Translations under genes and position numbers: made by a program | Notes under the pieces: model-generated | The model's database searches: none | Seen by the model: the letters and a program-made list of their open reading frames with translations, nothing else | Told to the model about the DNA's origin: nothing | Shown: positions 40,834 to 51,830 of the stretch, piece by piece | Position numbering within the stretch: the first letter of the stretch is position 1 | How the letters are laid out: every line of letters starts with the position of its first letter | Assembly: GCA_002356435.2 (NCBI GenBank) | Contig: AP018040.2 | Location: 1,612,001 to 1,676,000, forward strand | DNA: 64,000 bases | From: Petrimonas sp. IBARAKI | GTDB taxonomy: Bacteria; Bacteroidota; Bacteroidia; Bacteroidales; Dysgonomonadaceae | Direction: 5' to 3'

Positions 40834-41910
40834 TTATTTCTGGTCGGCTATATACCAATTGTACATCCGGTCTATGCCTTCCCCGATCTCAACGTTGTAT
40901 TGCCAGCCCAGCGATGTTAGTTTTGAAACATCGGTCAGTTTTCGCATCGTCCCGTCGGGCTTTGACGCATCGAACCGGATCTCTCCCTTATAACCAATAA
41001 TTTTTCTTATGGTCTCTGCAAGGTTCTTTATGCTGATCTCCTTGCCCGTGCCGATATTGATGTGGCAGTTGCGGATTTCTTTCCTGTCTTGTTTCAGATC
41101 GTCGAAATCCACGTTCTCCATAATAAAAACACAGGCATCGGCCATATCTTCGCTCCACAGGAACTCCCGCATGGGCCGCCCTGTTCCCCAGAGCTCTATG
41201 TGTGTGGAAAAGATGCCGTGTTTGCTCAATGCGTTTACGATATCGTCCGTCGTGCTTATATCGTTGATGTTGTCCAACGGCCTTCTTCTGAGGTCTTTTC
41301 TTACGGACTCCCAGTCGCCTTCGTGCAGGCATTTGCCCAGGTGCATTTTTCGCATCATGGCCGGAAGCACGTGGCTGTTTTCCAGGTGAAAGTTGTCGTT
41401 CAGCCCGTAAAGGTTGGTGGGCATTACCGCGATATAGTTTGTCCCGTACTGGATGTTGAAGCTTTCACACATCTTCAGCCCGGCAATTTTAGCTATGGCA
41501 TAGGGTTCATTTGTATATTCGAGGGGCGACGAGAGGAGGTAATCCTCTTTCATCGGCTGCGGGGACTCCTTGGGATAGATGCAGGTGCTACCCAGGAACA
41601 GCAGTTTCTTCACGTTGTTCCGGAAGCTTTCGTAGATAACATTGTTCTGGATCTGGAGGTTCTTGTGGATAAAGTCGGCCCGGTAGGTATTGTTGGCAAC
41701 GATCCCGCCCACGTAGGCGGCAGCAAGAAATACATATTCGGGTTTTTCTTTTTCGAAAAACGCTTTTACGGCAGCACCATCCAACAGATCCAGTTCCCCG
41801 TGAGAACGGCCGATGAGGTTTGTATAGCCTTTTTCCAGCAGGTTCTTCCGGATGGCGGAACCGACCAACCCGTTGTGGCCGGCAATGTATATTTTGCTCC
41901 CTTTATTCAT
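40834..41910 (-). CDS. fcl: GDP-L-fucose synthase
   Basis: A 358-residue short-chain dehydrogenase/reductase. NAD(P) motif GHNGLVG is at residues 11-17, [11 protein letters not shown] holds the catalytic Ser, and [12 protein letters not shown] holds Tyr-x-x-x-Lys. It converts the 4-keto product of GMD into GDP-L-fucose by epimerisation and reduction. Its start overlaps the gmd stop by 8 bp. It is about 40 residues longer than the classical enzyme, with an extra segment around residues 200-230. Confidence 0.92.
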   Translation of the reverse strand: MNKGSKIYIAGHNGLVGSAIRKNLLEKGYTNLIGRSHGELDLLDGAAVKAFFEKEKPEYVFLAAAYVGGIVANNTYRADFIHKNLQIQNNVIYESFRNNVKKLLFLGSTCIYPKESPQPMKEDYLLSSPLEYTNEPYAIAKIAGLKMCESFNIQYGTNYIAVMPTNLYGLNDNFHLENSHVLPAMMRKMHLGKCLHEGDWESVRKDLRRRPLDNINDISTTDDIVNALSKHGIFSTHIELWGTGRPMREFLWSEDMADACVFIMENVDFDDLKQDRKEIRNCHINIGTGKEISIKNLAETIRKIIGYKGEIRFDASKPDGTMRKLTDVSKLTSLGWQYNVEIGEGIDRMYNWYIADQK

Positions 41911-42988
41911 TGTCTATTTCGTCTTTGACTTTCAGCTTTCTCACAAACTTCATGTCGTGCTTTACCATTAATTTCACCAGTTCCCCGAAGGAAGTTTTCC
42001 GGGGATTCCAACCGAGAAGGGTTTTCGCCTTGGTGGGGTCTCCCATAAGCTGTTCCACTTCGGCCGGGCGGAAGTATTTGGGATCCACTTCCACCAAGGT
42101 TTTCCCCGTAGAGATGTCTATTCCCTTTTCGTTAATCCCTTTACCTTCCCACCGTAGTTGAATGCCGGCTTCAGCAAAGGCGAGCGCGCAAAAATCACGA
42201 ACGCTGTGCATCTCGCCTGTGGCGATGACAAAATCCTCCGGAGTGTTGTGCTGGAGCATCAGCCACATGCATTCCACGTAATCTTTTGCATACCCCCAGT
42301 CGCGCAAGGCATCCAGGTTCCCGAGGTAAAGTTTGTCCTGCATCTGTTGGGCAATCCGGGCAACGGCAATTGTTATTTTCCGGGTGACAAAGGTCTCTCC
42401 GCGCCGTTCACTCTCGTGATTGAAAAGAATGCCGTTCACGGCAAACATCCCGTATGATTCACGGTAGTTCTTCGTAATCCAGTAACCGTAGAGTTTAGCT
42501 ACGCCGTATGGGCTGCGTGGATAAAAGGGCGTAGTCTCCTTCTGGGGTACCTCCTGCACCAGGCCGTAAAGCTCGGAGGTGGAGGCCTGGTAGATCCTCG
42601 TTTTCTTCTCCAGTCCGAGAATCCGGACTGCTTCCAGCAAGCGGAGCGTACCAACAGCGTCGGTTTCGGCTGTGTATTCGGGTACGTCGAAACTCACCTT
42701 GACGTGGCTTTGGGCAGCCAGGTTGTAGATCTCACCGGGTTGCACGGTCTGTATGACCCGAATCAGTGAGCTGGAGTCGGTCATGTCGGCATAGTGAAGG
42801 TTCACCAGCCTTTTTCGGTGCATGTCCCTTACCCATTCGTCCAGGTACAGGTGTTCGATGCGGCCCGTATTGAATGATGATGAGCGGCGTAATAACCCGT
42901 GGACTTCGTATCCCTTGTCTATTAGAAATTCAGCCAGGTAGGATCCGTCTTGTCCCGTTATACCTGTAATTAATGCTACTTTTGTCAT
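41903..42988 (-). CDS. gmd: GDP-mannose 4,6-dehydratase
   Basis: A 361-residue enzyme. I take the ATG at 42988, giving [20 protein letters not shown]; the longer frame to 43036 adds a poor leader overlapping wcaJ. GITGQDG binds NADP, and [12 protein letters not shown] gives the Tyr-x-x-x-Lys pair. It makes GDP-4-keto-6-deoxymannose, the precursor used by Fcl. Confidence 0.93.
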   Translation of the reverse strand: MTKVALITGITGQDGSYLAEFLIDKGYEVHGLLRRSSSFNTGRIEHLYLDEWVRDMHRKRLVNLHYADMTDSSSLIRVIQTVQPGEIYNLAAQSHVKVSFDVPEYTAETDAVGTLRLLEAVRILGLEKKTRIYQASTSELYGLVQEVPQKETTPFYPRSPYGVAKLYGYWITKNYRESYGMFAVNGILFNHESERRGETFVTRKITIAVARIAQQMQDKLYLGNLDALRDWGYAKDYVECMWLMLQHNTPEDFVIATGEMHSVRDFCALAFAEAGIQLRWEGKGINEKGIDISTGKTLVEVDPKYFRPAEVEQLMGDPTKAKTLLGWNPRKTSFGELVKLMVKHDMKFVRKLKVKDEIDNE

Positions 42989-43032
42989 GATTTTATCTGT
43001 TGTAATTAAAATGCAAATATATCGTAAATTTT

Positions 43033-44478
43033 TCACATGGCGTTTTTATACGCGTTCTTACCGATCAGGGTCATCACAATAATCTTGATATCCCATAGGA
43101 AGTTCCAATTTTCCAGGTATTCCATGTCGTATTCTACTCTTTTTTGCATTTTCCAAAGCTCGTCGGTGAGTCCCCTGTAGCCATTTACCTGTGCCCAGCC
43201 GGTAATGCCCGGCTTCACGAAATGGCGCACCTTGTAATATTCAATCAAAGCGGAATACTGTTCGGTATGCTTGAGCATGTGCGGACGCGGCCCGACCACA
43301 GACATATTCCCCACGAGAACATTAAAGAACTGAGGCAGTTCGTCGATATTGTACTTGCGTAAAAAATTCCCGATGGAGGTTATCCGGTTGTCATTTTTCA
43401 CGGCCTGTTTCGTATCTGCTTCATGGTTCACCTTCATGGTCCGGAACTTGATACAGTTGAATGTCTTGTTGTTTATTCCCGTCCGTTGCTGAACGAAAAA
43501 CACAGGCCCTTTTGAGTTTAGCTTGATAATGATGCTTAGCAGGGGAAGCAACCAGCTGAAGATAAACAGAATGACTGCCGATGAAAAGACGACGTCGAAT
43601 GCCCTTTTTTTCAGGCGCAACGTCAGGTCGTCCAGAGGGATCTGCTGGGGGTTGAACATCTCGAAGAAACGGGCGGACTCTACCTTTCGGTACATGCACT
43701 TGTTCCAGTACCCGTTCATGAGGATATACCGCACTCTCAGTCCGGTTTTATTGCACAAGGCAAGAAGCTCTTTCGTGTTTTTCAGGGTAAAGTACTTGGG
43801 GTTGGTCACGAAGATCATGTTTATTTTGTGATCCTTCGCTAAAGCGGGTAGCTCCGTCAGCCCTCCCAGAAGGTCCTCTCCAGCACCGTTCCCTTTGTCA
43901 GAAATATAACCCACCAGCTTGAAACCCAACGTAGGGTTGTTATTGAGTATTTTTCCAACTACCCGACTCGAGTTGTTTGTACCCAATATAACCACCCTGT
44001 TGAATGAATATCCCTTCGCGTAGCGATATCGATGGAGCTGATAAATGAAATAAAACACTACTACCTTGAACAGGAAAAAGAATGCTACATACTCCAATAA
44101 AAACACCCGGTGATACCCTTTGGGAAGGAAGATCTCTCCCAGCGCAAAAAGGGTGATGATCAAAACAAGGAAACGTATGCTGATAATTCTCAACCGGTAC
44201 CTGTATTTGTCAGTGAAGAAGAAATTTCTTTTACCGTACAAGGTATAGGCAATGATTTCCGAGATATTCGCGTGTAGATAATACAGGTTTCTTCGGGGTA
44301 CGTCCATATAATCGTGAACCGGGCTAAACTGAAAAACAATAAAGACCGCTAAGTTCAAAAGAAACAAGTCTATTAAAAGATAAAAGAACCTTATTCCCGG
44401 GTGATCTGTTTCCATAACTGCGAAATAATAAAATAGAATACGTTGTACATGCTTTGTTGCGTTTATGCTGAAAAACAA
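43033..44478 (-). CDS. Undecaprenyl-phosphate sugar-1-phosphate transferase (WcaJ-type)
   Basis: Up to 481 residues; the internal ATG at 44415 ([18 protein letters not shown]) may be the true start. Four to five N-terminal membrane segments, a CoA-binding-like domain ([15 protein letters not shown]), another membrane segment, then the catalytic domain starting [13 protein letters not shown] with [20 protein letters not shown] and [19 protein letters not shown]. It starts the repeat unit by moving a hexose-1-phosphate to the lipid carrier; the exact sugar is not visible. Confidence 0.9.
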   Translation of the reverse strand: MFFSINATKHVQRILFYYFAVMETDHPGIRFFYLLIDLFLLNLAVFIVFQFSPVHDYMDVPRRNLYYLHANISEIIAYTLYGKRNFFFTDKYRYRLRIISIRFLVLIITLFALGEIFLPKGYHRVFLLEYVAFFFLFKVVVFYFIYQLHRYRYAKGYSFNRVVILGTNNSSRVVGKILNNNPTLGFKLVGYISDKGNGAGEDLLGGLTELPALAKDHKINMIFVTNPKYFTLKNTKELLALCNKTGLRVRYILMNGYWNKCMYRKVESARFFEMFNPQQIPLDDLTLRLKKRAFDVVFSSAVILFIFSWLLPLLSIIIKLNSKGPVFFVQQRTGINNKTFNCIKFRTMKVNHEADTKQAVKNDNRITSIGNFLRKYNIDELPQFFNVLVGNMSVVGPRPHMLKHTEQYSALIEYYKVRHFVKPGITGWAQVNGYRGLTDELWKMQKRVEYDMEYLENWNFLWDIKIIVMTLIGKNAYKNAM

Positions 44479-44500
44479 GGATGCCTTGTCTTTTAGCCTT

Positions 44501-45256
44501 TTAGAGTAAATCGCGAAATACTACACGGGGCCGAGTGTTTTTATAATGATAGAGTGCCACCAGTTTTTCCTTCAGGATATGCTTGATGAATAATGTATTC
44601 CCGATGAGGTACCTGCGCCACATGCGCTTAGGTTCTTTGACCAATCGGTAAAACCATTCCATACCGATGGATATCATCCAGCCGGGAGCTCTCTTCACGG
44701 TTCCGGCATAGAAGTCGAATACGGCACCGATGCAACAGATGTGGCCCGCTTTCAACTGAGGGTAATACTTGAAGGCCCATTTTTCTTGCTTGGGCGCCGT
44801 CATGCCGATAAAGAGGACGTCGGGTTCGATTTCATTGACTGCGTCTACCATCCTTTGGCTCTCTTCATCGCTGAATTCCGGTTTGTAAGGCGGAGAGTAG
44901 CTGTAGATCTCAACATTGGGATATTCATTCTCCGCTCTCTCCCGAATGAGGTTCAACGTCTTTTCCGAACTTCCCAGAAAGAAACATTTCCCTTTCGTTG
45001 AGTGGATCCGATCCATTTCGTACCGGAACAGATCCGCTCCGGCAATCTTTTTTAATTTTTCGCCGATTAACAGGCGAAGCGCCCAGACGATACTTATTCC
45101 GTCGGGTAGCAGCATGTCGCTCGACTTCAGGGCTTCCCGGAAATAAATGTCTTTATGTAGTGTATTAAACGAGTGGGCATTGAGTGTGGTGATCAGTTTT
45201 TTTGACGGATTGATCTCTTGTAAAGACCCGTTGAACAAGTTAAATTCGTGTAACAT
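44501..45256 (-). CDS. WecG/TagA/CpsF-family glycosyltransferase
   Basis: 251 residues, the normal length of GT26. Typical motifs are TTLNAHSFNTL near the start, LLPDGISIVWAL, CFFLGSSEKTLN and DVLFIGMTAPKQEKWA. Family members add the second sugar onto the lipid-linked primer, so it probably follows WcaJ in the pathway. Confidence 0.9.
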   Translation of the reverse strand: MLHEFNLFNGSLQEINPSKKLITTLNAHSFNTLHKDIYFREALKSSDMLLPDGISIVWALRLLIGEKLKKIAGADLFRYEMDRIHSTKGKCFFLGSSEKTLNLIRERAENEYPNVEIYSYSPPYKPEFSDEESQRMVDAVNEIEPDVLFIGMTAPKQEKWAFKYYPQLKAGHICCIGAVFDFYAGTVKRAPGWMISIGMEWFYRLVKEPKRMWRRYLIGNTLFIKHILKEKLVALYHYKNTRPRVVFRDLL

Positions 45257-45261
45257 ATTGC

Positions 45262-46221
45262 TTATTTTTTAGGGTTAATTTGAAATGATTGATTGTTGTC
45301 AGGGCTCCACCAAAAGGTGAACCTGAGTGATGTCTCACAGTTGTGGATTTCTTTAAACCGGATTAATCCGACGTTAGGATCTCCGCACATGCTGGATATT
45401 CCCAGATCGATGTAATCGAAGTCCATCTTTTTATAGTGTTCGTAGATATTCATGACCAGGAAGTCTATTATCCCCAGCGATCTTTTTTCCATGTCGTCGC
45501 CCAGGAAAATGCCCTGAACGATCTTGCTGTGTCCCCTATAAAAAATTCCTGCTCCGATATTGCATCCATCGCTATCTTTTACCAGGAAGAAATCGACCGG
45601 CAGGATTTCATTCACTTTCAGTATGTCCTCGAGAGTCATGTGTATTTCCCGTTCTTGCTCGACACGATTCCGGAAAATCACGTCATAAGCGTCTTTCCTA
45701 GATGCTTCGTCTGTAACAATGCTGCAGGAGAGCTGATGTTTTATTGCTCTTCTGCAATTCTGGCCCACCGTGTTTTTTGTCCAGTTCCCGTCGAATTTCT
45801 TCAGGTTCACACAGTTCTGTATATCGGGGGTAGCCATAGTGAATCCCAACCTGACAAACGCATTTATGAATTTCGCGTTCATGTTGTTCTGATAGGGGTT
45901 GGGCGGTAAGGTGATGACTACCCGCTTGAATCCCTGTTCGTTCACAAATAATTTTAAGTCAGAGAGGTAATTGAATATAACACTGTACGATACATGTTCG
46001 TGTGTATAGTGAAAGCCGCCAAAAGGAGCTGAAAAAGGTGAACAGAGAATATCGTCCTTCAAGCCAAGAATTAATCCGATAGACTTTTCCTCTTCGTCCA
46101 TCAGCCTGATCAGCCGTTCTGTCTTATTCTCAACCAGCCCGAGAAATGCTTCTGATATAAACGGACTTGGGTCGGTGTCAAAATACCTTCTGTACAGTGT
46201 TTTTGTAATGTCTGTAAGCAT
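45262..46221 (-). CDS. FemAB/GNAT-fold transferase in the capsule locus
   Basis: 319 residues. The layout of two linked GNAT-like halves, and the C-terminal stretch FDYIDLGISSMCGDPN after FYRGHSKIVQGIFLG, resemble FemAB-type or BioF2-like acyltransferases. Those proteins usually attach amino acids or acyl groups; here it may decorate a sugar of the repeat unit. It sits 5 bp upstream of the WecG gene. The substrate is unknown. Confidence 0.6.
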   Translation of the reverse strand: MLTDITKTLYRRYFDTDPSPFISEAFLGLVENKTERLIRLMDEEEKSIGLILGLKDDILCSPFSAPFGGFHYTHEHVSYSVIFNYLSDLKLFVNEQGFKRVVITLPPNPYQNNMNAKFINAFVRLGFTMATPDIQNCVNLKKFDGNWTKNTVGQNCRRAIKHQLSCSIVTDEASRKDAYDVIFRNRVEQEREIHMTLEDILKVNEILPVDFFLVKDSDGCNIGAGIFYRGHSKIVQGIFLGDDMEKRSLGIIDFLVMNIYEHYKKMDFDYIDLGISSMCGDPNVGLIRFKEIHNCETSLRFTFWWSPDNNQSFQINPKK

Positions 46222-46238
46222 TTTCTAGCAAATAAGGG

Positions 46239-47351
46239 TTATTTAATCGCATCTTGTAAAATGGAAAGTAACTTGTGTTCAAAAATACTGAGGGTGAAAT
46301 TATTTTCGTATTTCATCCTTCCGTCCTTTCCCATCTGCTTTCGCAACAGCGGGTACCGCACCAGCAACTCCAACCTTTCTGCCAGGGCAATGACGTTACG
46401 TTGCGGAATCAGGAAACCGTTGATTCCGTCTTTTACCATATCGGGAATGCCTCCCTCAAAGGTGGAAATAACGGGTAGGCTGTGCTGCATGGCTTCCAGA
46501 ATAACCAACGGGAAGCATTCGTTCGGATAATAGGTGGGTAGCACAAAAACATCAGCCTGTTCGTAAGCCATTTCTTTCAGTTTCCCAAACCTTTTTCCAA
46601 GATACTTTACCTGGTTCGTCAGTTTTTTTTGTTTTACGTAATCGTTGAACTGTTGTTCGTTCACGTCTCCTTCCCCGCCTATGAAATCGCATGTAAACCG
46701 GTATCCTTTCTCTTTTAAGAGTGAACAAGCTTCAATCAGGTCAAAAACTCCTTTCGTTGTAAAGAGATTGGATAAGAAAAGGATCTTTAACGTCTTGTCT
46801 TCTTGAAGGGACAAAAGTTCTGTTTCCACCTGGTAGTCTTTGATCCCGTTGGGACAATAATAAACTTTCCAGGGTAAAACATACCTTTCTACATCCAGGT
46901 ATAGCTGCTCCGACAGGAGGATGACGCTGGTGTTTTTAAAAACAAACCGGTAGAGCAGGTCGTTTACCTTTTTGTGCTGGTTATGCCGGATTCCTTTGTT
47001 GTGAAGGTGGTATATTGTTTTTACGCGAAAAATGCGTAGTAATCCTACCAGAAAACAGTCTTTGTAAAAGGCGGCACCGGTGGTTGAAAGGGCATAATAA
47101 CAGAGGTCTGGCCTGCGGTGAATAAGTTTCCCGAAGAGTTCGATCCAGATTGCAATGAATCGGAACAGTTTGATAAAACTAGTTTTACCGGTCTCGTTTA
47201 CTGAACGGGACATGAGCAAGTTAATATACCTGCCGTGAAAGGAGTTGTTGATCAACGGGCTTTCTTTAACAAATTCACCAACAATGGAAGATCCGTGCAC
47301 CGGTGGTGGTAGATGAAGCAGGTAGAGTATGTCCTTTTGTTTGTTGCGCAT
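46239..47351 (-). CDS. Glycosyltransferase family 4
   Basis: 370 residues of GT-B fold. The C-terminal nucleotide-sugar site shows ILFLSNLFTTKGVFDLIEA and FPLVILEAMQHSLPVIST (the E-x7-E motif), then GINGFLIP. Retaining glycosyltransferase, specificity unknown. Confidence 0.85.
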   Translation of the reverse strand: MRNKQKDILYLLHLPPPVHGSSIVGEFVKESPLINNSFHGRYINLLMSRSVNETGKTSFIKLFRFIAIWIELFGKLIHRRPDLCYYALSTTGAAFYKDCFLVGLLRIFRVKTIYHLHNKGIRHNQHKKVNDLLYRFVFKNTSVILLSEQLYLDVERYVLPWKVYYCPNGIKDYQVETELLSLQEDKTLKILFLSNLFTTKGVFDLIEACSLLKEKGYRFTCDFIGGEGDVNEQQFNDYVKQKKLTNQVKYLGKRFGKLKEMAYEQADVFVLPTYYPNECFPLVILEAMQHSLPVISTFEGGIPDMVKDGINGFLIPQRNVIALAERLELLVRYPLLRKQMGKDGRMKYENNFTLSIFEHKLLSILQDAIK

Positions 47352-47381
47352 AGTTTTTTATGTGTATCTAAGTCGAATCCG

Positions 47382-48515
47382 TCAGGTCAGTTTTTCCCAT
47401 TCTTTATTGAACTGCAATTGGTAATTCCCCATTAATGAAGGCCTTTCTGCCAAGCGTACCTCTTTTACGGATTGAATCATTTCCAGAAAACGTTCCGTTT
47501 TCTCCAAGGTGTCGTTTCTGTTCTTTGGATCAAACAGGATTCCTCGTTCAGGAGTTATCAAACTTGCTGCTCCGGCATATTGAGAACACAGTACCGGCAT
47601 CCCGAAAATCAATGCTTCGTTCACAACGGCTCCAAAAGGTTCGAACAAGCTCGGCAAGACTAATCCTGACCCGCACGCATACCAGGCATGGAGTTCCTCT
47701 CCCTCTAGTCTCCCTGCAAACATAACTTTTCCACGCAATTGCTGATCTTCCATTATTTCTTGTAAGGAGGAGAGCTCTCTTCCTTCCCCGACGATGACGA
47801 ACTTCAGGTTATCAGCTTCGAGCAACAGGAAGGATAGAGTACTCAAAAAAACGGAAAGCCCTTTTTCGGGGATTAGCCTTCCCACAAACAACAGTGTCTT
47901 TTTACCTTCGAGGTCGTATTCCCGAACATATTGTTGTGCGATCTCCTCCAATTTCCGGGCGTTTTCCCTCAATCTTTCCGGTTTTTGCAATATGGGTGAG
48001 ACGATAAGCTGATGCTCTTTCAAGTTGAACTTGTTTTTGTAAAACTCCGATACCTCTGCAGACATGACCACCCAAAAATCCAAATGTTTTACAGACCGTT
48101 TTCGGGCCAAATTTCGTAATTTCGATTGCATGTGGTGGCACATGTCTATACTGTCGTCCAGGGTAGTCCCTATTTTTTGAGTGATGATGCCTAGCTGTTT
48201 CCAGAGAATCAGCAACTGGGTCGTCAGAGAATATTCAAACCCCATAATTATGTCGGGTTGTATCTTCCGGATCATCCTGTACATGCCAAAACGGAAGAAT
48301 ACTTTCCCTTTCCGGCGTGGTCCTTTCAGTAAGTAGAGAACCTTAAATCTGCAATGGCCCAGGAGTTTACTCTGATCCATCTTATTGTTCCAGATGTTGT
48401 CGAAAAGAAAAACCACCGTCAGATCGAACAGCTCGTTCAGCGAATTAAACTGATCAAGTCTGTAGGGTGCAAGGGACGGGTGAAACATCAGTATTTTCTT
48501 TCTTTGCCTGTTCAT
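47382..48515 (-). CDS. Glycosyltransferase family 4
   Basis: 377 residues, GT-B fold, with LLFVGRLIPEKGLSVFL and FEPFGAVVNEALIFGMPVL as the donor-binding motifs. Part of the minus-strand capsule operon; sugar specificity not readable. Confidence 0.88.
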   Translation of the reverse strand: MNRQRKKILMFHPSLAPYRLDQFNSLNELFDLTVVFLFDNIWNNKMDQSKLLGHCRFKVLYLLKGPRRKGKVFFRFGMYRMIRKIQPDIIMGFEYSLTTQLLILWKQLGIITQKIGTTLDDSIDMCHHMQSKLRNLARKRSVKHLDFWVVMSAEVSEFYKNKFNLKEHQLIVSPILQKPERLRENARKLEEIAQQYVREYDLEGKKTLLFVGRLIPEKGLSVFLSTLSFLLLEADNLKFVIVGEGRELSSLQEIMEDQQLRGKVMFAGRLEGEELHAWYACGSGLVLPSLFEPFGAVVNEALIFGMPVLCSQYAGAASLITPERGILFDPKNRNDTLEKTERFLEMIQSVKEVRLAERPSLMGNYQLQFNKEWEKLT

Positions 48516-48543
48516 ACTTCTTTACTTTTTTTACGATACATCT

Positions 48544-49407
48544 TTAGTTCTTGAACCTGTCCCACAAAAACGGGAAAAACGTCTTCATCCACAACATCAC
48601 GAAAGAGTAGGGGAGAAACATCGGAAAATGCCTCTTTACGTAAAACAAATACTCATTATACGCCAATCCTTTAGGACTCTTCAAGTACGCAATCCGGTCC
48701 CTTAACGGTAGATTTCCTCTTTTCCAGCTTTTCCCGTGATCATCCGGACACACTCCGCATACGTTAGGTGCCACGTAAACCGGAACATCTCTTTTGCGGG
48801 CCCGCAGTGAATAGTCGTAGTCTGCAATACCGTGCGTGAAGCGATCATCGAGAATACCCACCTGGTCTACTGCTTCTCTGCTGACCCACAGTATGTTGGC
48901 ATTTGCAATCTGGCATTCCTGCGGTTGGGCCTGTGGGGAGAGCAGTTGACTTTTCACGATAACGTGGTTGGTTTTGATCCGGGAGCCGCCGTAGGTTACT
49001 TTTCCGGTTTTTCCGTCTATCGTTGTGCCGCAGTAAATTCCCGTCTTGCCTGTTTGCCGGAGTGAATGCTCTTCGGCTTTCATCAGATTCATGATAAAGT
49101 CATGCTTTAACTTTACATCGTCATTTATCAGTAAATAAGCATTGTATGATTTCCTTTGAGTGGCTGTTCTCCAAGCCAGGCGCATTCCGCCTGCCCAGAA
49201 CAAAGTACCTCCGCCTTTTAGGACGGTAACCTGCGGGTACAGTTCTTTTACCGCCTCTTCCGTCCCGTCCGTTGAGCCGTCATCTGTTAAAAAGACATCC
49301 AGTTTAACACCCGGTGGAAGTTCTGCTTCAAACAGAGATGCCAGACACGTGAGTGTTTGGGCTTTTCTGTTGTGGCACGTGAGTAAAACAGCTATTTCTT
49401 TTCCCAT
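48544..49407 (-). CDS. Glycosyltransferase family 2
   Basis: 287 residues. GT-A fold with LLTCHNRKAQTLTCLASL, LTDDGSTDGTEEA and LLINDDVKL (DxD-like). Resembles rhamnosyl- or related transferases of O-antigen loci. Its start overlaps the wzy stop by 16 bp. Confidence 0.88.
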   Translation of the reverse strand: MGKEIAVLLTCHNRKAQTLTCLASLFEAELPPGVKLDVFLTDDGSTDGTEEAVKELYPQVTVLKGGGTLFWAGGMRLAWRTATQRKSYNAYLLINDDVKLKHDFIMNLMKAEEHSLRQTGKTGIYCGTTIDGKTGKVTYGGSRIKTNHVIVKSQLLSPQAQPQECQIANANILWVSREAVDQVGILDDRFTHGIADYDYSLRARKRDVPVYVAPNVCGVCPDDHGKSWKRGNLPLRDRIAYLKSPKGLAYNEYLFYVKRHFPMFLPYSFVMLWMKTFFPFLWDRFKN

Positions 49408-50714
49408 TGTTTTTCTTTTTTAATCAAATGATTTTGCAGGCGGATATAGCGGACATCAAAAATGCCGCGCACCCACACGGCAACTTCTTTGTTGGTCATC
49501 TCCCGGAAAGTATATGAAAAACACAATCCAATCATCACCCATAGCATGAAGTAGTTGAGGGAGAAGTTATTGACATCTTCTACCCAGGCGTACAGCCACC
49601 GGAAGGCAATGTAAATACCCAGCATTTTAGCGTATATGTTTGCTGATCTGTTTACGGCTAAATAGGAAGCCCTGAAAAAGATCAACGTATAAAGGATTAC
49701 ACCCGCTATACCTGTCCAGGTAAACACGTTGGCCAATCCAATTTCATTGGCTAATCGCTCGCTTCTTCGGGTCAGCTCGTATGCTCTTTCTCCGAATATT
49801 TCAGAATCGTTTCCCCGGGCCGGTGTGCGTCCCAACAGCCAGTAGTTGTTGTTTATCGCCGATTGAAGCACTTCGGAATAGATGAAAGTACGTGTATCTG
49901 TGGTAACGTTTATTTCCACACGGTTACCAAATTCATCCGTTCCTACGGTGGTGTAATCTCCTTTCACGTAATCGTCCATTTTAAAAACGTTGAAGATCTC
50001 GCTGACCCCCAGCAGAAACAATACTACGGGTATGACAAACAAGGAGAGCCGGACTGCTTCCATAACCTTCACAGTAATCATGCTCCGCAAGTAATAAAAA
50101 CCCAGTATGAGTAAAGGAACGCCAAATTTTATGACATTGCTACGTGCTCCCAGGTCCGCGGTTATTACCACCAACGTTACGGTTATTACCAGGATTTTCT
50201 GACGCAGGGTAAGTGCCGGTAAGAACAACAGCAAGAAACTCATCGGAATCAGGTAAAATCCATATGCGTCTGCACGCAGGATAAGTGCGAAGATTAAAAA
50301 GAGAGGTAGCACGTACCTTACGTAATACGAAAGCATATATTGCACAACCTTCTTGTTGGTTGCCGAATAAGCCACAATGGGAAGCAGAAGTGCCATTGCG
50401 TTACTTATCAATCCTTTCCAGTCCCAGTATATTTCAGCAACAAGCATCCCTCTTACGATGCAGACAATGTTCCAAAGCAAATATATCCAGACAATCCTAA
50501 GGTTTTGTTCGTTTTTCCTGTCGAAGAAAGAATACCTTGCCAGGAAGAATACAGCTAAAATAATTATTGACAATACCCAGACAATCGTGGTGTTGTTTAG
50601 AACGGAAGTGATGGAGCGCCACCGTTTGGCAAAAGACAACACGGAGTAAACGGTGAGCACCAGAATGGTCACCGGAATGGCTTGGCTTATTATCTGTTTG
50701 TTAACGGTATTCAT
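49392..50714 (-). CDS. O-antigen/capsule polymerase (Wzy-like)
   Basis: 440 residues with about ten to eleven hydrophobic segments and one long periplasmic loop around residues 240-315 (rich in Thr and Arg, TPARGNDSEIFGERAYEL). No sequence motif defines Wzy, but topology and position between glycosyltransferases support polymerisation of repeat units in the periplasm. Confidence 0.7.
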   Translation of the reverse strand: MNTVNKQIISQAIPVTILVLTVYSVLSFAKRWRSITSVLNNTTIVWVLSIIILAVFFLARYSFFDRKNEQNLRIVWIYLLWNIVCIVRGMLVAEIYWDWKGLISNAMALLLPIVAYSATNKKVVQYMLSYYVRYVLPLFLIFALILRADAYGFYLIPMSFLLLFLPALTLRQKILVITVTLVVITADLGARSNVIKFGVPLLILGFYYLRSMITVKVMEAVRLSLFVIPVVLFLLGVSEIFNVFKMDDYVKGDYTTVGTDEFGNRVEINVTTDTRTFIYSEVLQSAINNNYWLLGRTPARGNDSEIFGERAYELTRRSERLANEIGLANVFTWTGIAGVILYTLIFFRASYLAVNRSANIYAKMLGIYIAFRWLYAWVEDVNNFSLNYFMLWVMIGLCFSYTFREMTNKEVAVWVRGIFDVRYIRLQNHLIKKEKQWEKK

Positions 50715-50723
50715 CTGTTCTCA

Positions 50724-51830
50724 TTACGAATAAAGTTGGTATATCTCTTCTGCATTTTTTTTCAAATGATACGTCTCGTTCACCATTTTCTTTGCACGGG
50801 CGGAAAGTCTGGTTGAAATCTCGGGATGTGTGTGCAGGTAGATTATTTTTTCCGCCAGGATGGTATGGTCTTCGGGAATAAGCAGGCTGTTTTCCCCTGT
50901 CTGGTTGAAATCCCTCAGTCCAGTTACGTTGTAGAGTATTGCGGGGATTCCGCAAGCCATCGCCTCGATGGTCGTGATGGAGATCCCTTCGTGTTTACTC
51001 GTCATCAGGTATATGTCAGATGCTACCAGGTACCTGCGGATATCCGTCTGGTTGCCGAAGAACCGGACGCATTTGTCTACACCCAGTTCTACGGCCAGCT
51101 CCCTTTCTCCTTTTTCTGCTTCTCCCTTCCCTAAATGCAAGTACTGCAGGTTGGGATAATGCTTCGTAATGAGCGGCAGCGCCTTGATAATTTCTTCGTG
51201 CCTTTTGATGGAACTACAGCCACCGATGGAGATTATTACCAGAGCATCTGCGGGAATCCCCAACTCCTCCCTGTTTTTAATTTTCTCTCCATTCGAAGCT
51301 GGAAAGAACCGGTTTTCTCCGTACCAGTTGTATACCTTTTTCGTTTTGTTGCGGTAATGTTTCAATTCGTGCTCATAAACCGAATGGCTGATGCTCTGGA
51401 ACCGGCACCTGAATATTCTTTTGGCCGACCATCGTTGCAACACATGATAGGGATAACTGTAAAAGTGAGAAACAAAAATACTGTGAAAGGTATACACGGA
51501 TCGTTTGCCGGCCAGCCACGCACAAAGTGCCATCTCCCACATGATCGCATGGCTGTGGATATGGACCACATCGTAGTTTTCCCTTGTCAGAAACTCTGTA
51601 AACCAGATCCAGTACCGGATGCGTGCAATTATATTCCATCTGCCGGGATAGGGCCTGTGAACAACCTTGTAGCCTGCTTGCTCAAAATGCCGGGAATACT
51701 CGCCCTGGTCAGGAGCAGTGGCCATAACGGTCAGTTCACATCCCTTGTGTTGAAAATAGGAGGATGCGTCAACGTACATTATTTCCGCTCCTGAAAATTT
51801 AAGCTCGTGAAGAATCTGTACTACTTTCAT
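50724..51830 (-). CDS. Glycosyltransferase family 4
   Basis: 368 residues. N-terminal HELKFSGAEIMYVDAS is typical of GT4, and the C-terminal SKHEGISITTIEAMACGIPA is the E-x7-E motif. Its start overlaps the previous gene's stop by 32 bp, so tight coupling. Confidence 0.9.
   Translation of the reverse strand: MKVVQILHELKFSGAEIMYVDASSYFQHKGCELTVMATAPDQGEYSRHFEQAGYKVVHRPYPGRWNIIARIRYWIWFTEFLTRENYDVVHIHSHAIMWEMALCAWLAGKRSVYTFHSIFVSHFYSYPYHVLQRWSAKRIFRCRFQSISHSVYEHELKHYRNKTKKVYNWYGENRFFPASNGEKIKNREELGIPADALVIISIGGCSSIKRHEEIIKALPLITKHYPNLQYLHLGKGEAEKGERELAVELGVDKCVRFFGNQTDIRRYLVASDIYLMTSKHEGISITTIEAMACGIPAILYNVTGLRDFNQTGENSLLIPEDHTILAEKIIYLHTHPEISTRLSARAKKMVNETYHLKKNAEEIYQLYS

Noticed and set aside
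41009-41928. Long plus-strand frames opposite fcl and other capsule genes
   Set aside because: These are antisense shadows of well-supported enzymes; similar shadows lie opposite most capsule genes.
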